Positions 18,001 through 26,540 of a stretch of DNA of 64,000 bases are shown here, one piece after another (the stretch's first letter is position 1; each line of letters begins with the position of its first letter). This stretch comes from Rhodospirillales bacterium (GTDB lineage: Bacteria > Pseudomonadota > Alphaproteobacteria > Rhodospirillales > Defluviicoccaceae), in assembly GCA_016793925.1 (NCBI GenBank), contig JAEULH010000063.1:1-64000 (forward strand). The letters are read 5' to 3'. Both the position numbers and the translations under genes were made by a program. Under the pieces are notes generated by a model. The model did no database searches. It was not told where the DNA came from and worked only from the letters and a program-made list of their open reading frames with translations.

Positions 18001-18937
18001 CGCCCGCCAGCGCGGCGATGACATCGAGCGACAGATCGAGGCGATCGGCCTCCTCCGCGTCGATGGTGAGCGCGATCTCCGCCGCTGCGGCCGCCCGTGC
18101 CAGTTCCCGCAACCGCGGCACGACCTCCGCCATGACGCGATCCGCCTGGGCAACCTCGTAACGCGGATGCAGCGCCGACAGCTTGACCGAGATCCCCGGC
18201 CCGGAGATCACGTCGCGATCCTTGGCCGCGGCGCCGATGGCGGCGATGGCGTTGGCGTAGGACCGGAAGTAGCGCTCGGCGTCGGCCATGGTCCGCGCCG
18301 CCTCGCCGAGCATGTCGTAGGAGTAACGATAGCCGCGCTTTTCCAGGGGCTTCGCCCGGTCGAGGGCGTTCTCGATGGTCCGCCCCATCACGAACTGGCG
18401 GCCAAGGATGCGCATCGCCTGGTTGACGGCCTCGCGCACCACCGGCTCGCCGAGCCGGGCGATGAGGCGGCCCATCGCGGCCCCCGGCGTCTGGCCGGCG
18501 GCGTCATGCAGACGGACCATGCGGCCGGTAAGCATCAGCGCCCAGGTCGAGGCGTTGACGAACAGCGAACTGCTCCGGCCGAGATGGCGATCCCAGTCGG
18601 CCGCCGACATCTTGTCGCGGATCAGCCGTTCCTGCGTCAGATCGTCGGGGACCCGCAGGAGCGCCTCGGCGATGCACATCAACAGCACGCCCTCCTGCGA
18701 CGACAAGCCGTACTCGTGGAGGAAGGCGTCCAGCCCGCCCCTGCCGCGGCGCTCCCGACGCACCGCCTCGACGAGGTGGTGCGCCCGGGCCTGGATTCGC
18801 GTCCCGGCGTCGTCGGGCTGATCGAGCCGATCGAGCAGCGCCTGCACGCTCGCCGTCTCATCGCCGCGCTGGTGTGCCCGGATCGCGGCCCGCCGCGCGC
18901 CCACCTCTTCCGGCGGGCGGGCGAAGACGAAGTTCAT
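15029..18937 (-). CDS. putA: Bifunctional proline dehydrogenase / glutamate-semialdehyde dehydrogenase
   Basis: A 1302-residue enzyme oxidising proline to glutamate: FAD-dependent proline dehydrogenase (about 170-490, with RLVKGAYWDAEIKRAQ and GCRIYAPVGQHEDLLAYLVR) and NAD-dependent P5C dehydrogenase (about 560-1060, with ISPWNFP at 702, FTGSTEV, catalytic Glu807 in IAETGGQN and Cys841 in SAGQRCSALR). Residues 1070-1302 form an extra C-terminal, aldehyde-dehydrogenase-like domain seen in long PutAs. There is no N-terminal ribbon-helix-helix domain, so it does not repress its own gene. The transporter gene putP lies 36 nt upstream on the same strand. Confidence 0.96.
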   Translation of the reverse strand: MNFVFARPPEEVGARRAAIRAHQRGDETASVQALLDRLDQPDDAGTRIQARAHHLVEAVRRERRGRGGLDAFLHEYGLSSQEGVLLMCIAEALLRVPDDLTQERLIRDKMSAADWDRHLGRSSSLFVNASTWALMLTGRMVRLHDAAGQTPGAAMGRLIARLGEPVVREAVNQAMRILGRQFVMGRTIENALDRAKPLEKRGYRYSYDMLGEAARTMADAERYFRSYANAIAAIGAAAKDRDVISGPGISVKLSALHPRYEVAQADRVMAEVVPRLRELARAAAAAEIALTIDAEEADRLDLSLDVIAALAGERSLAGWGGLGVVVQTYQKNAPHVIEWLAETARKARRRLMVRLVKGAYWDAEIKRAQELGLPGYPVFTRKALTDVSYLACARMLLAERDAFYPQFATHNAHSIAAVLEYAGGRRDYEFQRLHGMADGLYEQLIEKDGVGVGCRIYAPVGQHEDLLAYLVRRLLENGANSSFVNRIQDDRLPVDEIVADPIARVRSLAHVPHPRIPEPRAMFLPERLNSAGIDLADRSRLAVLAENMAAAGRGPWTAAPLIGGGEIGEGGAGGRAVASPSDAARTVGSVTEATADDVARALQIAAAAAPQWAETPVDERAACLDRAADRLEREMPALMAMCIAEAGKTVADAVAEVREAVDFCRYYAARARADLERPLPLPVGGDGVRAVTLGGGGLFACISPWNFPLAIFTGQVTAALVAGNAVLAKPAEQTPLIAAQAVRILLAAGIPGDVLHLLPGDGARVGAPLVADPRISGVAFTGSTEVAWQINRTLARRDGPPATLIAETGGQNAMIVDSTALPEQVTRDALVSAFQSAGQRCSALRVLFVQEDIADGLLRMLAGAMDELVIDDPALLATDIGPVIDADARDMLNGHVTRMEREARILARARLGPNTSRGTFFAPTLVEIDRLSRLQREVFGPVLHVIRYRADRLDDVLAAINDTGYGLTLGVQTRIDQTWRRIFGRTRVGNTYVNRNQIGAMVGVQPFGGQGLSGTGPKAGGPMYLRRFSTYRPAREGVATPSEARSASGRGPTPIVRFARAGLAAAMRTAGEGGRAWAAMAAEVRADRLERAADRLLATNAAGEEAARYVRFYGAQLRAEFAEPDALPGPTGERNEIRHAPRGVVICLSLGDGLDLVPFVAQIAAALAAGNGVVAWHANPTLAAEAVAAVIGGGVLEDALVLLPVGDDGSVEDLAAAPELAGLAYAGPDALVPVLNRALAARDGPIIPLILFAEEPNGDLGRGMSPAGCAHYLGGFMHERTLCVDTTASGGNASLLSLGEEP

Positions 18938-18973
18938 TCCGACGTCGTCCCGCGGCTCTCGACGCCGAAATCG

Positions 18974-20461
18974 CTACCCGGCGGGGGCATGGATGATGCC
19001 CGAGACCTTCGCCTCCACCGAACGGTCGAAGTCGGCCACGATGTCTGCATTCGGCTCGGCCGTGGCGAGGCTGGCTCCGACAACGGCCAGCGCGCAGAAG
19101 ATAAAGCCCGGAATAATTTCATAGATGTCAAATATGCCGCCCTCGAGCTGTTTCCAGACGACGACCGTGACCGCGCCCACGATCAACCCGGCCGCGGCGC
19201 CGTACCGGTTCATTCGCCGCCAGAACAGCGACAGCAGGATCACCGGTCCGAACGCGGCGCCGAAGCCGGCCCAGGCATAGCTGACCAGGCCGAGCACCCG
19301 GCTCTCAGGATCGGACGCGAGAAGGCCCGCGATGACGGCAATCGCGACGACGCAGAAGCGGCCGACGAAAACCAACTCCTTGTCGCTCGCGTTGCGGCGG
19401 ATGAAGGGGCGGTAGATGTCCTCCGTCAAAGCGCTCGAACAGACGAGAAGCTGAGAGTCGATCGTGCTCATCACCGCAGCAAGGATTGCAGCAAGCAAGA
19501 ATCCCGAAACCCACGGATTGAACAGGATCTGGCAGAACTGGATGAACACGGTCTCCGGGTTGCCCAGCGGCTCGGCGGAAAAATAGGCGATGCCGGTGTA
19601 GCCGACGAAGACCGCACCGTAGAGCCCGCACACCATCCAGACGATGTTGATCAGGCGCGCCAGCGGCACGTCGCGCGGCAGGCGTACGGCCATGAACCGG
19701 ACAAGGATATGCGGCTGGCCGAAGTAACCCAGCCCCCAGCCCATCAGCGAAACGATCCCGAGCGCGGTCATCCCCTTGAAGACGTCGTTGAAGGTCGGAT
19801 CGACAGTGGCGACCGCGGCCGTCGTCTCGCCCCAGCCGCCGAGGTGGCCGATGGCAACAATGGGGACGATGATCAGGGCGAGGAACATCATCATTCCCTG
19901 GAAGAAGTCGGTCCAGCAGACGGCCAGGAAGCCGCCGAGAAAGGTATAGGAAACGATGACGCCGGCGCCGATCCACAGCGCGAGGCCGTAGCTCAGCCCG
20001 AAGGTTTCCTTGAACAGGACGCCGCCGGCGACGAGCCCGGCCGAGACGTAGAAGGTAAAGAAGAGAAGGATGACGACCGCGGAAATGACCCTGAGGATGC
20101 GCGTGCTGTCGGCAAAGCGATTGTCGAGATAATCGGGGATGGTCAGCGAGTCCTTCGCCACCTCGGTGTAGATCCGCAGCCGTTCGGCGACGAACTGCCA
20201 GTTGAGGTAGGCGCCGATGACGAGGCCGATGCCGATCCAGATCTGGTTCATTCCGTCGGCGTAGACGGCGCCGGGCAGGCCGAGCAGCAGCCAGCCGCTC
20301 ATGTCCGAAGCGCCGGCCGACAGGGCCGCCACCGGCGGGGCCAGGCCACGGCCGCCGAGAATGTAGTCGGCAAGGTTCTTGGTCAGGAAATAGCAGATCA
20401 GGCCAATGCCCAGCATGGCGACGAGATAGACGGCAAATGCAACGATCGCGCCGGTGCTCAT
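18974..20461 (-). CDS. putP: Sodium/proline symporter
   Basis: A 495-residue SSS-family transporter with about 13 transmembrane helices. The family signature SDMSGWLLLGLPGAVYADG in TM2 and MGWGLGYFGQPHILVRFMA in the centre are close to those of PutP; the sodium-site region AAILAAVMSTIDSQLLV is intact. It brings proline into the cell for PutA, encoded 36 nt downstream, and both are probably one transcript. A 36-residue single-helix protein gene lies 101 nt upstream on the same strand. Confidence 0.94.
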   Translation of the reverse strand: MSTGAIVAFAVYLVAMLGIGLICYFLTKNLADYILGGRGLAPPVAALSAGASDMSGWLLLGLPGAVYADGMNQIWIGIGLVIGAYLNWQFVAERLRIYTEVAKDSLTIPDYLDNRFADSTRILRVISAVVILLFFTFYVSAGLVAGGVLFKETFGLSYGLALWIGAGVIVSYTFLGGFLAVCWTDFFQGMMMFLALIIVPIVAIGHLGGWGETTAAVATVDPTFNDVFKGMTALGIVSLMGWGLGYFGQPHILVRFMAVRLPRDVPLARLINIVWMVCGLYGAVFVGYTGIAYFSAEPLGNPETVFIQFCQILFNPWVSGFLLAAILAAVMSTIDSQLLVCSSALTEDIYRPFIRRNASDKELVFVGRFCVVAIAVIAGLLASDPESRVLGLVSYAWAGFGAAFGPVILLSLFWRRMNRYGAAAGLIVGAVTVVVWKQLEGGIFDIYEIIPGFIFCALAVVGASLATAEPNADIVADFDRSVEAKVSGIIHAPAG

Positions 20462-20562
20462 GATTCACCTCCCGCTCCTGCCCGGCCCTCCTTCGCAACC
20501 GCTGTGCCGGGCTCGCTATGAAGGCGCTATGGCGTTGACGGTGGTTCTTCGAGCGAGAGCCT

Positions 20563-20673
20563 CTAGCGGCGCTTGAGGGCGGCGCCGACGTAGGTGATGA
20601 TCGACAGCGCCACGACTGTCAGCATCGGCGCCAGCAGCCACAACCAGGTGGCGAGGGTCAGGCTCGTATGCAT
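20563..20673 (-). CDS. 36-residue single-helix membrane protein upstream of putP
   Basis: ATG 20673 is preceded by GGAGG at 10 nt, and the product is one hydrophobic helix (LATWLWLLAPMLTVVALSII) with a short basic tail ALKRR. Tiny single-span proteins encoded beside SSS and NSS family symporters are known as small accessory subunits; the position, 101 nt before putP, suggests the same here. The role in PutP assembly or activity is inference. It is too short for routine gene calling. Confidence 0.65.
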   Translation of the reverse strand: MHTSLTLATWLWLLAPMLTVVALSIITYVGAALKRR

Positions 20674-20849
20674 GGCTCAGCAGCCTCCATCAGCCGATTC
20701 TAGCACGCACCCCGCCGCCGGCGCATGCCTTTACTGACGCATTTGCCCCAAAAGCGAGAAACCCGCCGCAGCCGGGCGCAATCCACGCGAGCGGCAGCGT
20801 CCCAGCGCCTTGCAGGCCGGACGCGACTGCGAAAAGCCGCGCCGCCGCA

Positions 20850-21590
20850 TCATGGCTCGCCGATCCAGCCCTGCTTGACGAACAGCGCCTTCAGGCTGGC
20901 GGCGAGCTTGTCCCCGAGATGGCCCGCCTCGGCATCGACATTGGCGCTGAGATCTTCATTGGCGAACTGACTGCCGGCGGTAATCGCCGTCGAGACCAGC
21001 AGGTGGCCAGCCAGTGCGCCCACGCCCATTGTTTCCGCCGCGCCCGGCATGATGGTGCTCTCGGCCTTACCGCTCATGCTTTCGATGGCGATGCGCTGAC
21101 CGGCAACGGTTTCGTAGACCTGCGCGTGCGCCTCGACATCGCTGCGCCCGGCGCCGAGGCCGATGATCATCCGCTCGGCCTCGTTGCCCTGGTCGATGGA
21201 GACCAGCTGGCCCCTGATCAGCACATCGGTGCCCGTCGGTGACGGGGGCGTGGAAGCCCGTTGCGCCGGAAGTCCCATGGCCTGAATGTCTGAGACAAGA
21301 TGCTTGGCGAGAGCGGCTGCGACGGCGTGGCTAAGCTTCTGCTCCTGCGCAGATTTAGCGGTTCCATCTATCTTTTGTGCGATCTCGGCACCGACCGGAT
21401 CCAACTGGATCTCTTGTGGCGTCACGGCGAAGTCGTAGACAAGCACGCGCTGCGGCTGTGCCAGTTTCTCCGCCGCGCCGGCTTCCGGCGTCACCTTAAC
21501 GCTCGTGCAACCGTTGAGCAGAATAGCCACGAGCGGCGTGACGACCAGCAGGAAACCCTTCAAGGTCCCGGTCCGATCTTGCAGAACCAT
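20850..21590 (-). CDS. DUF4410 lipoprotein
   Basis: A 246-residue protein starting at ATG 21590 with GGAG 7 nt upstream. The signal sequence ends in a lipobox, ILLNGCTS, predicting lipidation at Cys28. The body has the DUF4410 pattern: VLVYDFAVTPQEI, LAKHLVSDIQAMG, VLIRGQLVSIDQGNEAERMIIGLGAGRSDVE (rough positions 50-150), a family of envelope lipoproteins of unknown role that resembles CsgG-type assembly factors in its alternating strand/helix layout. The C-terminal half contains a Gly/Ala-rich segment. Separate from its neighbours by about 200 bases on both sides. Confidence 0.85.
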   Translation of the reverse strand: MVLQDRTGTLKGFLLVVTPLVAILLNGCTSVKVTPEAGAAEKLAQPQRVLVYDFAVTPQEIQLDPVGAEIAQKIDGTAKSAQEQKLSHAVAAALAKHLVSDIQAMGLPAQRASTPPSPTGTDVLIRGQLVSIDQGNEAERMIIGLGAGRSDVEAHAQVYETVAGQRIAIESMSGKAESTIMPGAAETMGVGALAGHLLVSTAITAGSQFANEDLSANVDAEAGHLGDKLAASLKALFVKQGWIGEP

Positions 21591-21713
21591 TCTATATCTC
21601 CAGGTGAAGCTTTGATGGGGTCGTCATGAAAGCATCCCCGGTCGGATACTGAAGGACGCCGCCTCGGCTCCCCGCTTTTTCCGCAGCCGCCTTCCAGGAT
21701 CGACCGGCGCCGC

Positions 21714-21760
21714 GGACGGGCTGGCGGGAATGACAGAGCGCCTTCCGCGCCAGCCCGTCC
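21714..21760 (-). terminator. Strong hairpin downstream of secreted paralogue 2
   Basis: A perfect 13-bp stem (GGACGGGCTGGCG/CGCCAGCCCGTCC) with a 21-nt loop begins 38 nt after the stop of the minus-strand gene at 21799. No T-run follows; probably a terminator or 3' stabiliser. Confidence 0.55.
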
Positions 21761-21798
21761 GGTCTGCGCCTGCGGATCGGACGATCCGCTGTGTGGCC

Positions 21799-22425
21799 TT
21801 ATCCGGCCGGTTCGACGGCAGCGATGACAGCCTCGGTGATCACCGCCGTAATCGTGTCCCCGACCTTGATCGAAGGCAGCTCTTTCCGGTAGTCGGGGTT
21901 CTTGACCGCGAGGGTCCGCACCATTCCGCCGCTCGGATCGACCAGAGAGATCGTATTGGCGGCCGGATCAACGCCCGTCACCAGTCCGGTGACGATCACC
22001 CGCTCGGCCGCGCCGGCAGCCGGCAACTCGCCCGGCGCCGCGCGCGCCACCGCTGCGGCGATTGCGTCTTCCGGCACCTTGGTGCCCGGAGGCGCGATCA
22101 TGTAAACCGCCGCTTCGCGGAAGTGGACGAGGAGCGTGTCGCCAGGCTGAATCTGGTCGAAGTTTCGCACCTCGCTGCCGACCTTCATCGTCTTTGTTGC
22201 GCCCTCCGGGCCGACAAGGGTCAGGGTCCGCTTGGCGTAGTCGATCGACTGCACCGTTGCGGTCATGACGACGGTTTCCGACTGCCCGATACCCGTCATG
22301 TCGGCATTCTGCGCCCGCGCCGACGGCGCGAAGCCCATGGTCGGACTCAGCGCGAGGATACCGAAGATGAATGCGGCAGCGCCGACGCTGCGCACGAGGT
22401 TGGTTGGATGGCTTGTTCGCTTCAT
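21799..22425 (-). CDS. Secreted repeat-domain protein, copy 2 (paralogue of 14302-14940)
   Basis: A 208-residue secreted protein (signal peptide ending PSARAQNA) preceded by GGAG/AAGG. It shares the full layout of the 14302-14940 product: TGIGQSETVVMTATVQSID, TLVGPEG, EVRNFDQIQPGDTLLVHFRE, VYMIAPPGTKVPEDA, VTGVDPAANTISLVDPSGG and KVGDTITAVITEAVIAAVEP, about half identical by eye. The two internal beta-rich units are again present. The duplication is therefore old enough to have diverged but keeps the same periplasmic role, which is unknown. Confidence 0.75.
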   Translation of the reverse strand: MKRTSHPTNLVRSVGAAAFIFGILALSPTMGFAPSARAQNADMTGIGQSETVVMTATVQSIDYAKRTLTLVGPEGATKTMKVGSEVRNFDQIQPGDTLLVHFREAAVYMIAPPGTKVPEDAIAAAVARAAPGELPAAGAAERVIVTGLVTGVDPAANTISLVDPSGGMVRTLAVKNPDYRKELPSIKVGDTITAVITEAVIAAVEPAG

Positions 22426-22803
22426 GGCCTTAATTTCTCCTCAGGACACCTGCTGTCGTGCTGGAAATCCGACGAGCCGTTGCGCTCGATAGTCTCCCGA
22501 CCGATCGGCACACGCGTGCCGCCCTCGCGCCGCTTGTACCGCGCAAAGAGCCTTTCATGGTTTTCAGTCGGCGCGCCGATCCGCCCAATATTGCATCGAT
22601 CTAGTGGAGGCAAAGCATCGTTCGAAACGACCGGATCTTCCCTCGTCGTTTCCTAATGGCGCGCGCTTGCGTCTTCTTGTCATATCGTGCCACACTATGC
22701 GGAAGAAGGTCGTGTCGCTTGCGAAAGCCTCGTCCGCAAGCGCCCTGGCGCGGCCGGTCTGCGAGTCAATCGCGGACTGCGGGGATGGGCGACTCGGCGA
22801 ATT

Positions 22804-23811
22804 ATGCCTGGACAAGCGATCACGCTCGCGCGGGCCGGTGCTCTCGCGCCATTCGTCGATTTTCTGGACGAGGTGGGCGCCCCCTACGGACGGTTTCTGG
22901 AAAGCGCGCGCTTGTCGCCCGATCTGTTTGCGGATCCTTCCGCGCTGTTCCCCTTGCGACAGGGCATGCGCTTCATCGACGCGGCGGCGCATAGCCAGGG
23001 GATAGACGACATCGGCCTGGTCGTCGGCCGCAGAACCGGGATTACCGGCCTGCTCCCCTTGGGCGGTTTGATTTCGCCGCAGCAAACGCTTGACCAGGCG
23101 ATCGCCGTGCTGATCCGAGGCGCCGCCTGGTTCAATCCCGGCGCTCGGCTTTCGCTCGCGTGCAGGGGCGACCGCGCGTTCTTTCGCCACAGCATTCCGA
23201 CGATGCCGCATCGCGAAGCCCACCTGTTCAGCTTGATGGTGATGATCGATGTCGTCCGCCTCGCAGCCGGACCGCGGTGGCAACCCATCGCCGTGTATCT
23301 GCCCCGCGGCGAACAGGGCAGGTCGCGCGCCTACGAAGCCCTGCTTGGCGCCCCGTGCCACCGCGGCACGGATTGCTGGACCCTCGTTTTCGACAAGGAC
23401 CTGCTTGCGCAGACCCTTCGATTTGCCCGGTCGGCGTCCCGGTCCTCGGACGAGATTATGGCGGGGCTGCAAAGAACGGCGCCGGCAGGCGATTTCGAAG
23501 GTTCGCTGCGTCAGTTGATCGCATCCATGCTCTCGCTGGGCGCCCCAACCCTGAACGCGGTCGCCGAAGCCGGAGGACTGAGTCCGCGAACGTTGCAGCG
23601 GCGCTTGAGCGAATGCGGACGGACGTATTCCGATCTGGTCGAGGACGCGCGGTTCGACGCCGCCAAGAGGTTGCTCCGCAGGAACGACCTCAGGATCGTA
23701 GATATCGCCCTCGAACTCGGCTACTCGGACGCCGCAAACTTCACCCGCGCCTTTCGACGCTGGTCGGGGTCGGCGCCCCGGACAGCCCGGATCTCCGAAA
23801 TCCGCAGCTGA
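22804..23811 (+). CDS. AraC-family transcriptional regulator
   Basis: A 335-residue regulator. Residues 1-200 form an AraC_binding_2/OruR-like ligand domain (LSPDLFADPSALFPLRQ, GLLPLGGLISPQQTLDQA), and residues 235-335 carry the AraC helix-turn-helix pair: APTLNAVAEAGGLSPRTLQRRL and LRIVDIALELGYSDAANFTRAFRRW. The start is placed at ATG 22804; upstream sequence in the same frame is not protein-like and no strong ribosome binding site distinguishes alternatives. It converges with the sulfatase gene across a shared terminator; control of that gene is possible but not shown. Confidence 0.88.
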   Translation: MPGQAITLARAGALAPFVDFLDEVGAPYGRFLESARLSPDLFADPSALFPLRQGMRFIDAAAHSQGIDDIGLVVGRRTGITGLLPLGGLISPQQTLDQAIAVLIRGAAWFNPGARLSLACRGDRAFFRHSIPTMPHREAHLFSLMVMIDVVRLAAGPRWQPIAVYLPRGEQGRSRAYEALLGAPCHRGTDCWTLVFDKDLLAQTLRFARSASRSSDEIMAGLQRTAPAGDFEGSLRQLIASMLSLGAPTLNAVAEAGGLSPRTLQRRLSECGRTYSDLVEDARFDAAKRLLRRNDLRIVDIALELGYSDAANFTRAFRRWSGSAPRTARISEIRS

Positions 23812-23834
23812 TCTGATCCGGATCCCGCCTCGGC

Positions 23835-23858
23835 GGAAGGCGCCTGGAGGCGCCTTCC
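23835..23858. terminator. Bidirectional terminator between the AraC and sulfatase genes
   Basis: A perfect 10-bp stem (GGAAGGCGCC/GGCGCCTTCC) with a TGGA loop lies 23 nt after the regulator stop and 13 nt after the convergent sulfatase stop. Confidence 0.75.
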
Positions 23859-23871
23859 TGAGTGCACCTCT

Positions 23872-26388
23872 TCACTCGCTCGTCTTGTTGTTGCGCTGAG
23901 CCTGCATCAGGCGCTTTTCGTCCTCGGGCGAAAGCTGCGGGCGGTCAATGGAAAGCGTCAGCTTGTCCAGCGTCCCGTTGAAGCGGAACGGAACCTGATA
24001 GTCGGCATCGTCAACCGGCGTGCCGGTATCTGCGCCGATGTCGAAATTCTCGTCCCACTGCAGGATGATCGGCAGAGTCCGTTCCATCTTCTGTTCCGCA
24101 ACGGCCTTGCCGTCCACCTTCAGCACGCCCACGCCGCCGCGACCGATGCCGGAGAAATTGTTGAAGGCGAGCGTGCCCGCGCCGAGGCCGTCGTACTTGA
24201 AGTCGAACTCGAGCGTATGCTTGCCCGGCGTCAGCGCATCAGCGCCTTCCCACCGGACTCGCTGGAGGTCGATCAGATTCCACAGGAACACCGGTTTGCC
24301 CTTCAGCACGTAGAAGCCGTATCCGGCGAACCGGCCGCCCTGGGTCACGATCATGCCGTCGGCGCCGCCCTCGGGGACCTCGACGTCGGCCTTGAACGTG
24401 TACGAGGAGTTAAGGATGGAGGGGGCGTCGCCGTTCGGCGTACCGGTGATTTCGCCGGACCACGCGAAATCGGTCCGGCCGGCCGCCAGACTCGGACGCG
24501 GTGTGACGAGCCGCGCCGATATCGAGGCGTCAAGCGGCAGAACCTGGTACTTCTTCGCCTCCTCCCAGAAAAGGGTCTGCAGTTCCTTGAGCTTTTCGGG
24601 GTACTTGTCGGCGACGTTCTCGGCCTGCGTCCAGTCCTTGCTGACCTGGTAGAGTTCCCACGGAAATCCGGCCGGATCGAGCAGCGCCGGACCGAACGTG
24701 ACCCACGGCGGCCGCATGACCTTGGTGCTGGCCATCCATCCGTCGTGATAGATGGCGTGATCTCCGAACATTTCGAAATACTGGGTGGTGTGCCGCGACG
24801 GCGCCGACGCGTTGGCTTTGTCGAAGGTGTAGGTCATGCTCACGCCCTCGATCGGGCTCTGCTTGATACCGTCGACCACGTCGGGCTGCTTGATGCCGGT
24901 GGCTTCCAGGATCGTCGGAACGACATCGATGATGTGGTGGAACTGGTTGCGGATGCCGCCCTTGTCGGTAATCACCTTCGGCCAGGAGATCGCCATGCCC
25001 TGGCGGATGCCGCCGAAATGGGACGCCACCTGCTTGACCCAGGAGAACGGCGTGTCGAACGCCCAGGCCCAGCCAATGGCCATATGCGGATAGGTCTTGT
25101 CTGATCCCCAGACATCGTAGAAGTTCTTGAGCTGGTCTTCGACCGGGACAACAACGCCGTTGAACATAGCCACTTCATTCGGCGTACCCACGTGTGTACC
25201 TTCGGAACTGGTTCCGTTGTCGCCGTTGATGTAGATGATCAGGGTGTTGTCGAGCTTGCCCTCTCTCTCCACTTCGTCGATGACGCGGCCGATCTCGTGA
25301 TCCGTGTAGGCGGCATAGGCGGCGAAGACATCGACCTGACGGATGAACAGCTTCTTCTCATCCGCGCTCAGCGCCTCCCACCGCTTGAGCAGGTCGTCCG
25401 GCCAGGGGGTCAGCTTCGCGTCCTGCGGAATGACGCCTAGCCGTTTCTGGTTGGCGTAGATCGTCTCGCGCAGCTTGTTCCAGCCCTCGTCGAAGAGGTG
25501 CATGTCGCTGATCTTCTGGATCCATTCCGGCGTCGGGTGATGCGGCGCGTGGGTGCCCCCCGGCACGTAGTAGATGAACCACGGCTGGTCAGGGTCGATC
25601 GCGGTCACGCGGCGCATGTGCGTGATCGCATCGTCCGCCATTTCCGTGATCAGGTTCCACTTCGGATTGCCGATGTAGGGATAGATCGCGGACGTGTTAC
25701 GGAAGAGGTTCGGCTGCCACTGGTTGGCATCGCCGCCAACGAACCCGTAGAAATAGTCGAAGCCCTGGCCGACCGGCCAGTTGTCGAAGGGACCCGCGGC
25801 GCTCGCCTGGAACGGCGGAACGTTGTGATCCTTGCCGAACCACGACGTCGCATAGCCGTGGTCTTTCAGGATCCGGCCGATCGTGGCTTTGTCACGCGTG
25901 ATTATGCTGTCGTAGCCCGGAAAGCCGGTAGCCATTTCGGCAATGACGCCGAAGCCGCTCGAATGGTGGTTGCGCCCGGTGATCAATGCCGCCCGGGTCG
26001 GCGAACACAAGGCCGTGGAGTTGAAGTTCGTGTAGCGCAAGCCATCCCGGGCGATGCGATCAAGGGCGGGCGTCGGGATCACCCCGCCGAACGTGCTCGG
26101 TACCCCAAACCCGGAGTCGTCGGTCATGATCAGCAGGACGTTGGGAGCGCCCTTCGGCGGCACCACGCGCGGCGGCCAGTAGGGAACCGACTGTTCCGCA
26201 TTGCGCTCGATCTTGCCGCCGAATTTGGACGGAGGCGGCGGCAACTGGTTACCGGGGATGGTTGTGGTCGCACTCGGCGACCCGGGTTTGGCTGCGCCGG
26301 TTTCGGCAAGCGCCGGCGAAATCGCCGACAGGCTTGCGATACCTGCGAGTAGGAGAGCAGCAACCGACACGACAAACGAATTTTTCAT
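23872..26388 (-). CDS. Secreted arylsulfatase (CSPTR type)
   Basis: An 838-residue sulfatase with a signal peptide (AxA site near residue 28). Metal-binding DD at 90-91 (IMTDDSGFG) and the formylglycine motif LCSPTRAALITGRN with Cys128 identify a type I sulfatase; later ligands appear in YVPGGTHAPHHPT and NGDNGTSSEGTH. The C-terminal 200 residues are an extra beta-rich domain (DFAWSGEITGTPNG onward) as in long arylsulfatases acting on small or polymeric sulfate esters. No formylglycine-generating enzyme is encoded nearby. ATG 26388 is preferred over an upstream GTG. Divergent from the GFA gene. Confidence 0.93.
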   Translation of the reverse strand: MKNSFVVSVAALLLAGIASLSAISPALAETGAAKPGSPSATTTIPGNQLPPPPSKFGGKIERNAEQSVPYWPPRVVPPKGAPNVLLIMTDDSGFGVPSTFGGVIPTPALDRIARDGLRYTNFNSTALCSPTRAALITGRNHHSSGFGVIAEMATGFPGYDSIITRDKATIGRILKDHGYATSWFGKDHNVPPFQASAAGPFDNWPVGQGFDYFYGFVGGDANQWQPNLFRNTSAIYPYIGNPKWNLITEMADDAITHMRRVTAIDPDQPWFIYYVPGGTHAPHHPTPEWIQKISDMHLFDEGWNKLRETIYANQKRLGVIPQDAKLTPWPDDLLKRWEALSADEKKLFIRQVDVFAAYAAYTDHEIGRVIDEVEREGKLDNTLIIYINGDNGTSSEGTHVGTPNEVAMFNGVVVPVEDQLKNFYDVWGSDKTYPHMAIGWAWAFDTPFSWVKQVASHFGGIRQGMAISWPKVITDKGGIRNQFHHIIDVVPTILEATGIKQPDVVDGIKQSPIEGVSMTYTFDKANASAPSRHTTQYFEMFGDHAIYHDGWMASTKVMRPPWVTFGPALLDPAGFPWELYQVSKDWTQAENVADKYPEKLKELQTLFWEEAKKYQVLPLDASISARLVTPRPSLAAGRTDFAWSGEITGTPNGDAPSILNSSYTFKADVEVPEGGADGMIVTQGGRFAGYGFYVLKGKPVFLWNLIDLQRVRWEGADALTPGKHTLEFDFKYDGLGAGTLAFNNFSGIGRGGVGVLKVDGKAVAEQKMERTLPIILQWDENFDIGADTGTPVDDADYQVPFRFNGTLDKLTLSIDRPQLSPEDEKRLMQAQRNNKTSE

Positions 26389-26540
26389 CACGCCCACCCT
26401 GATCCGCGACGCCAACTCTCCGGTAGCGGAGCCGACGCGACCGATCTTGTCATATGGCGCCAGCACAAGCGAATGTTGTAGGCGGGGAGGCCAATACTCA
26501 CCGTTCGCTCGCTGCGCGCCGGTCGGGAAGGGATCAACTC

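Noticed and set aside
16106-20521. An open frame of about 1470 codons on the plus strand across putA and putP
   Set aside because: It is antisense to two unmistakable genes and has low-complexity Arg/Asp/Gly/His composition typical of codon-shadow frames.
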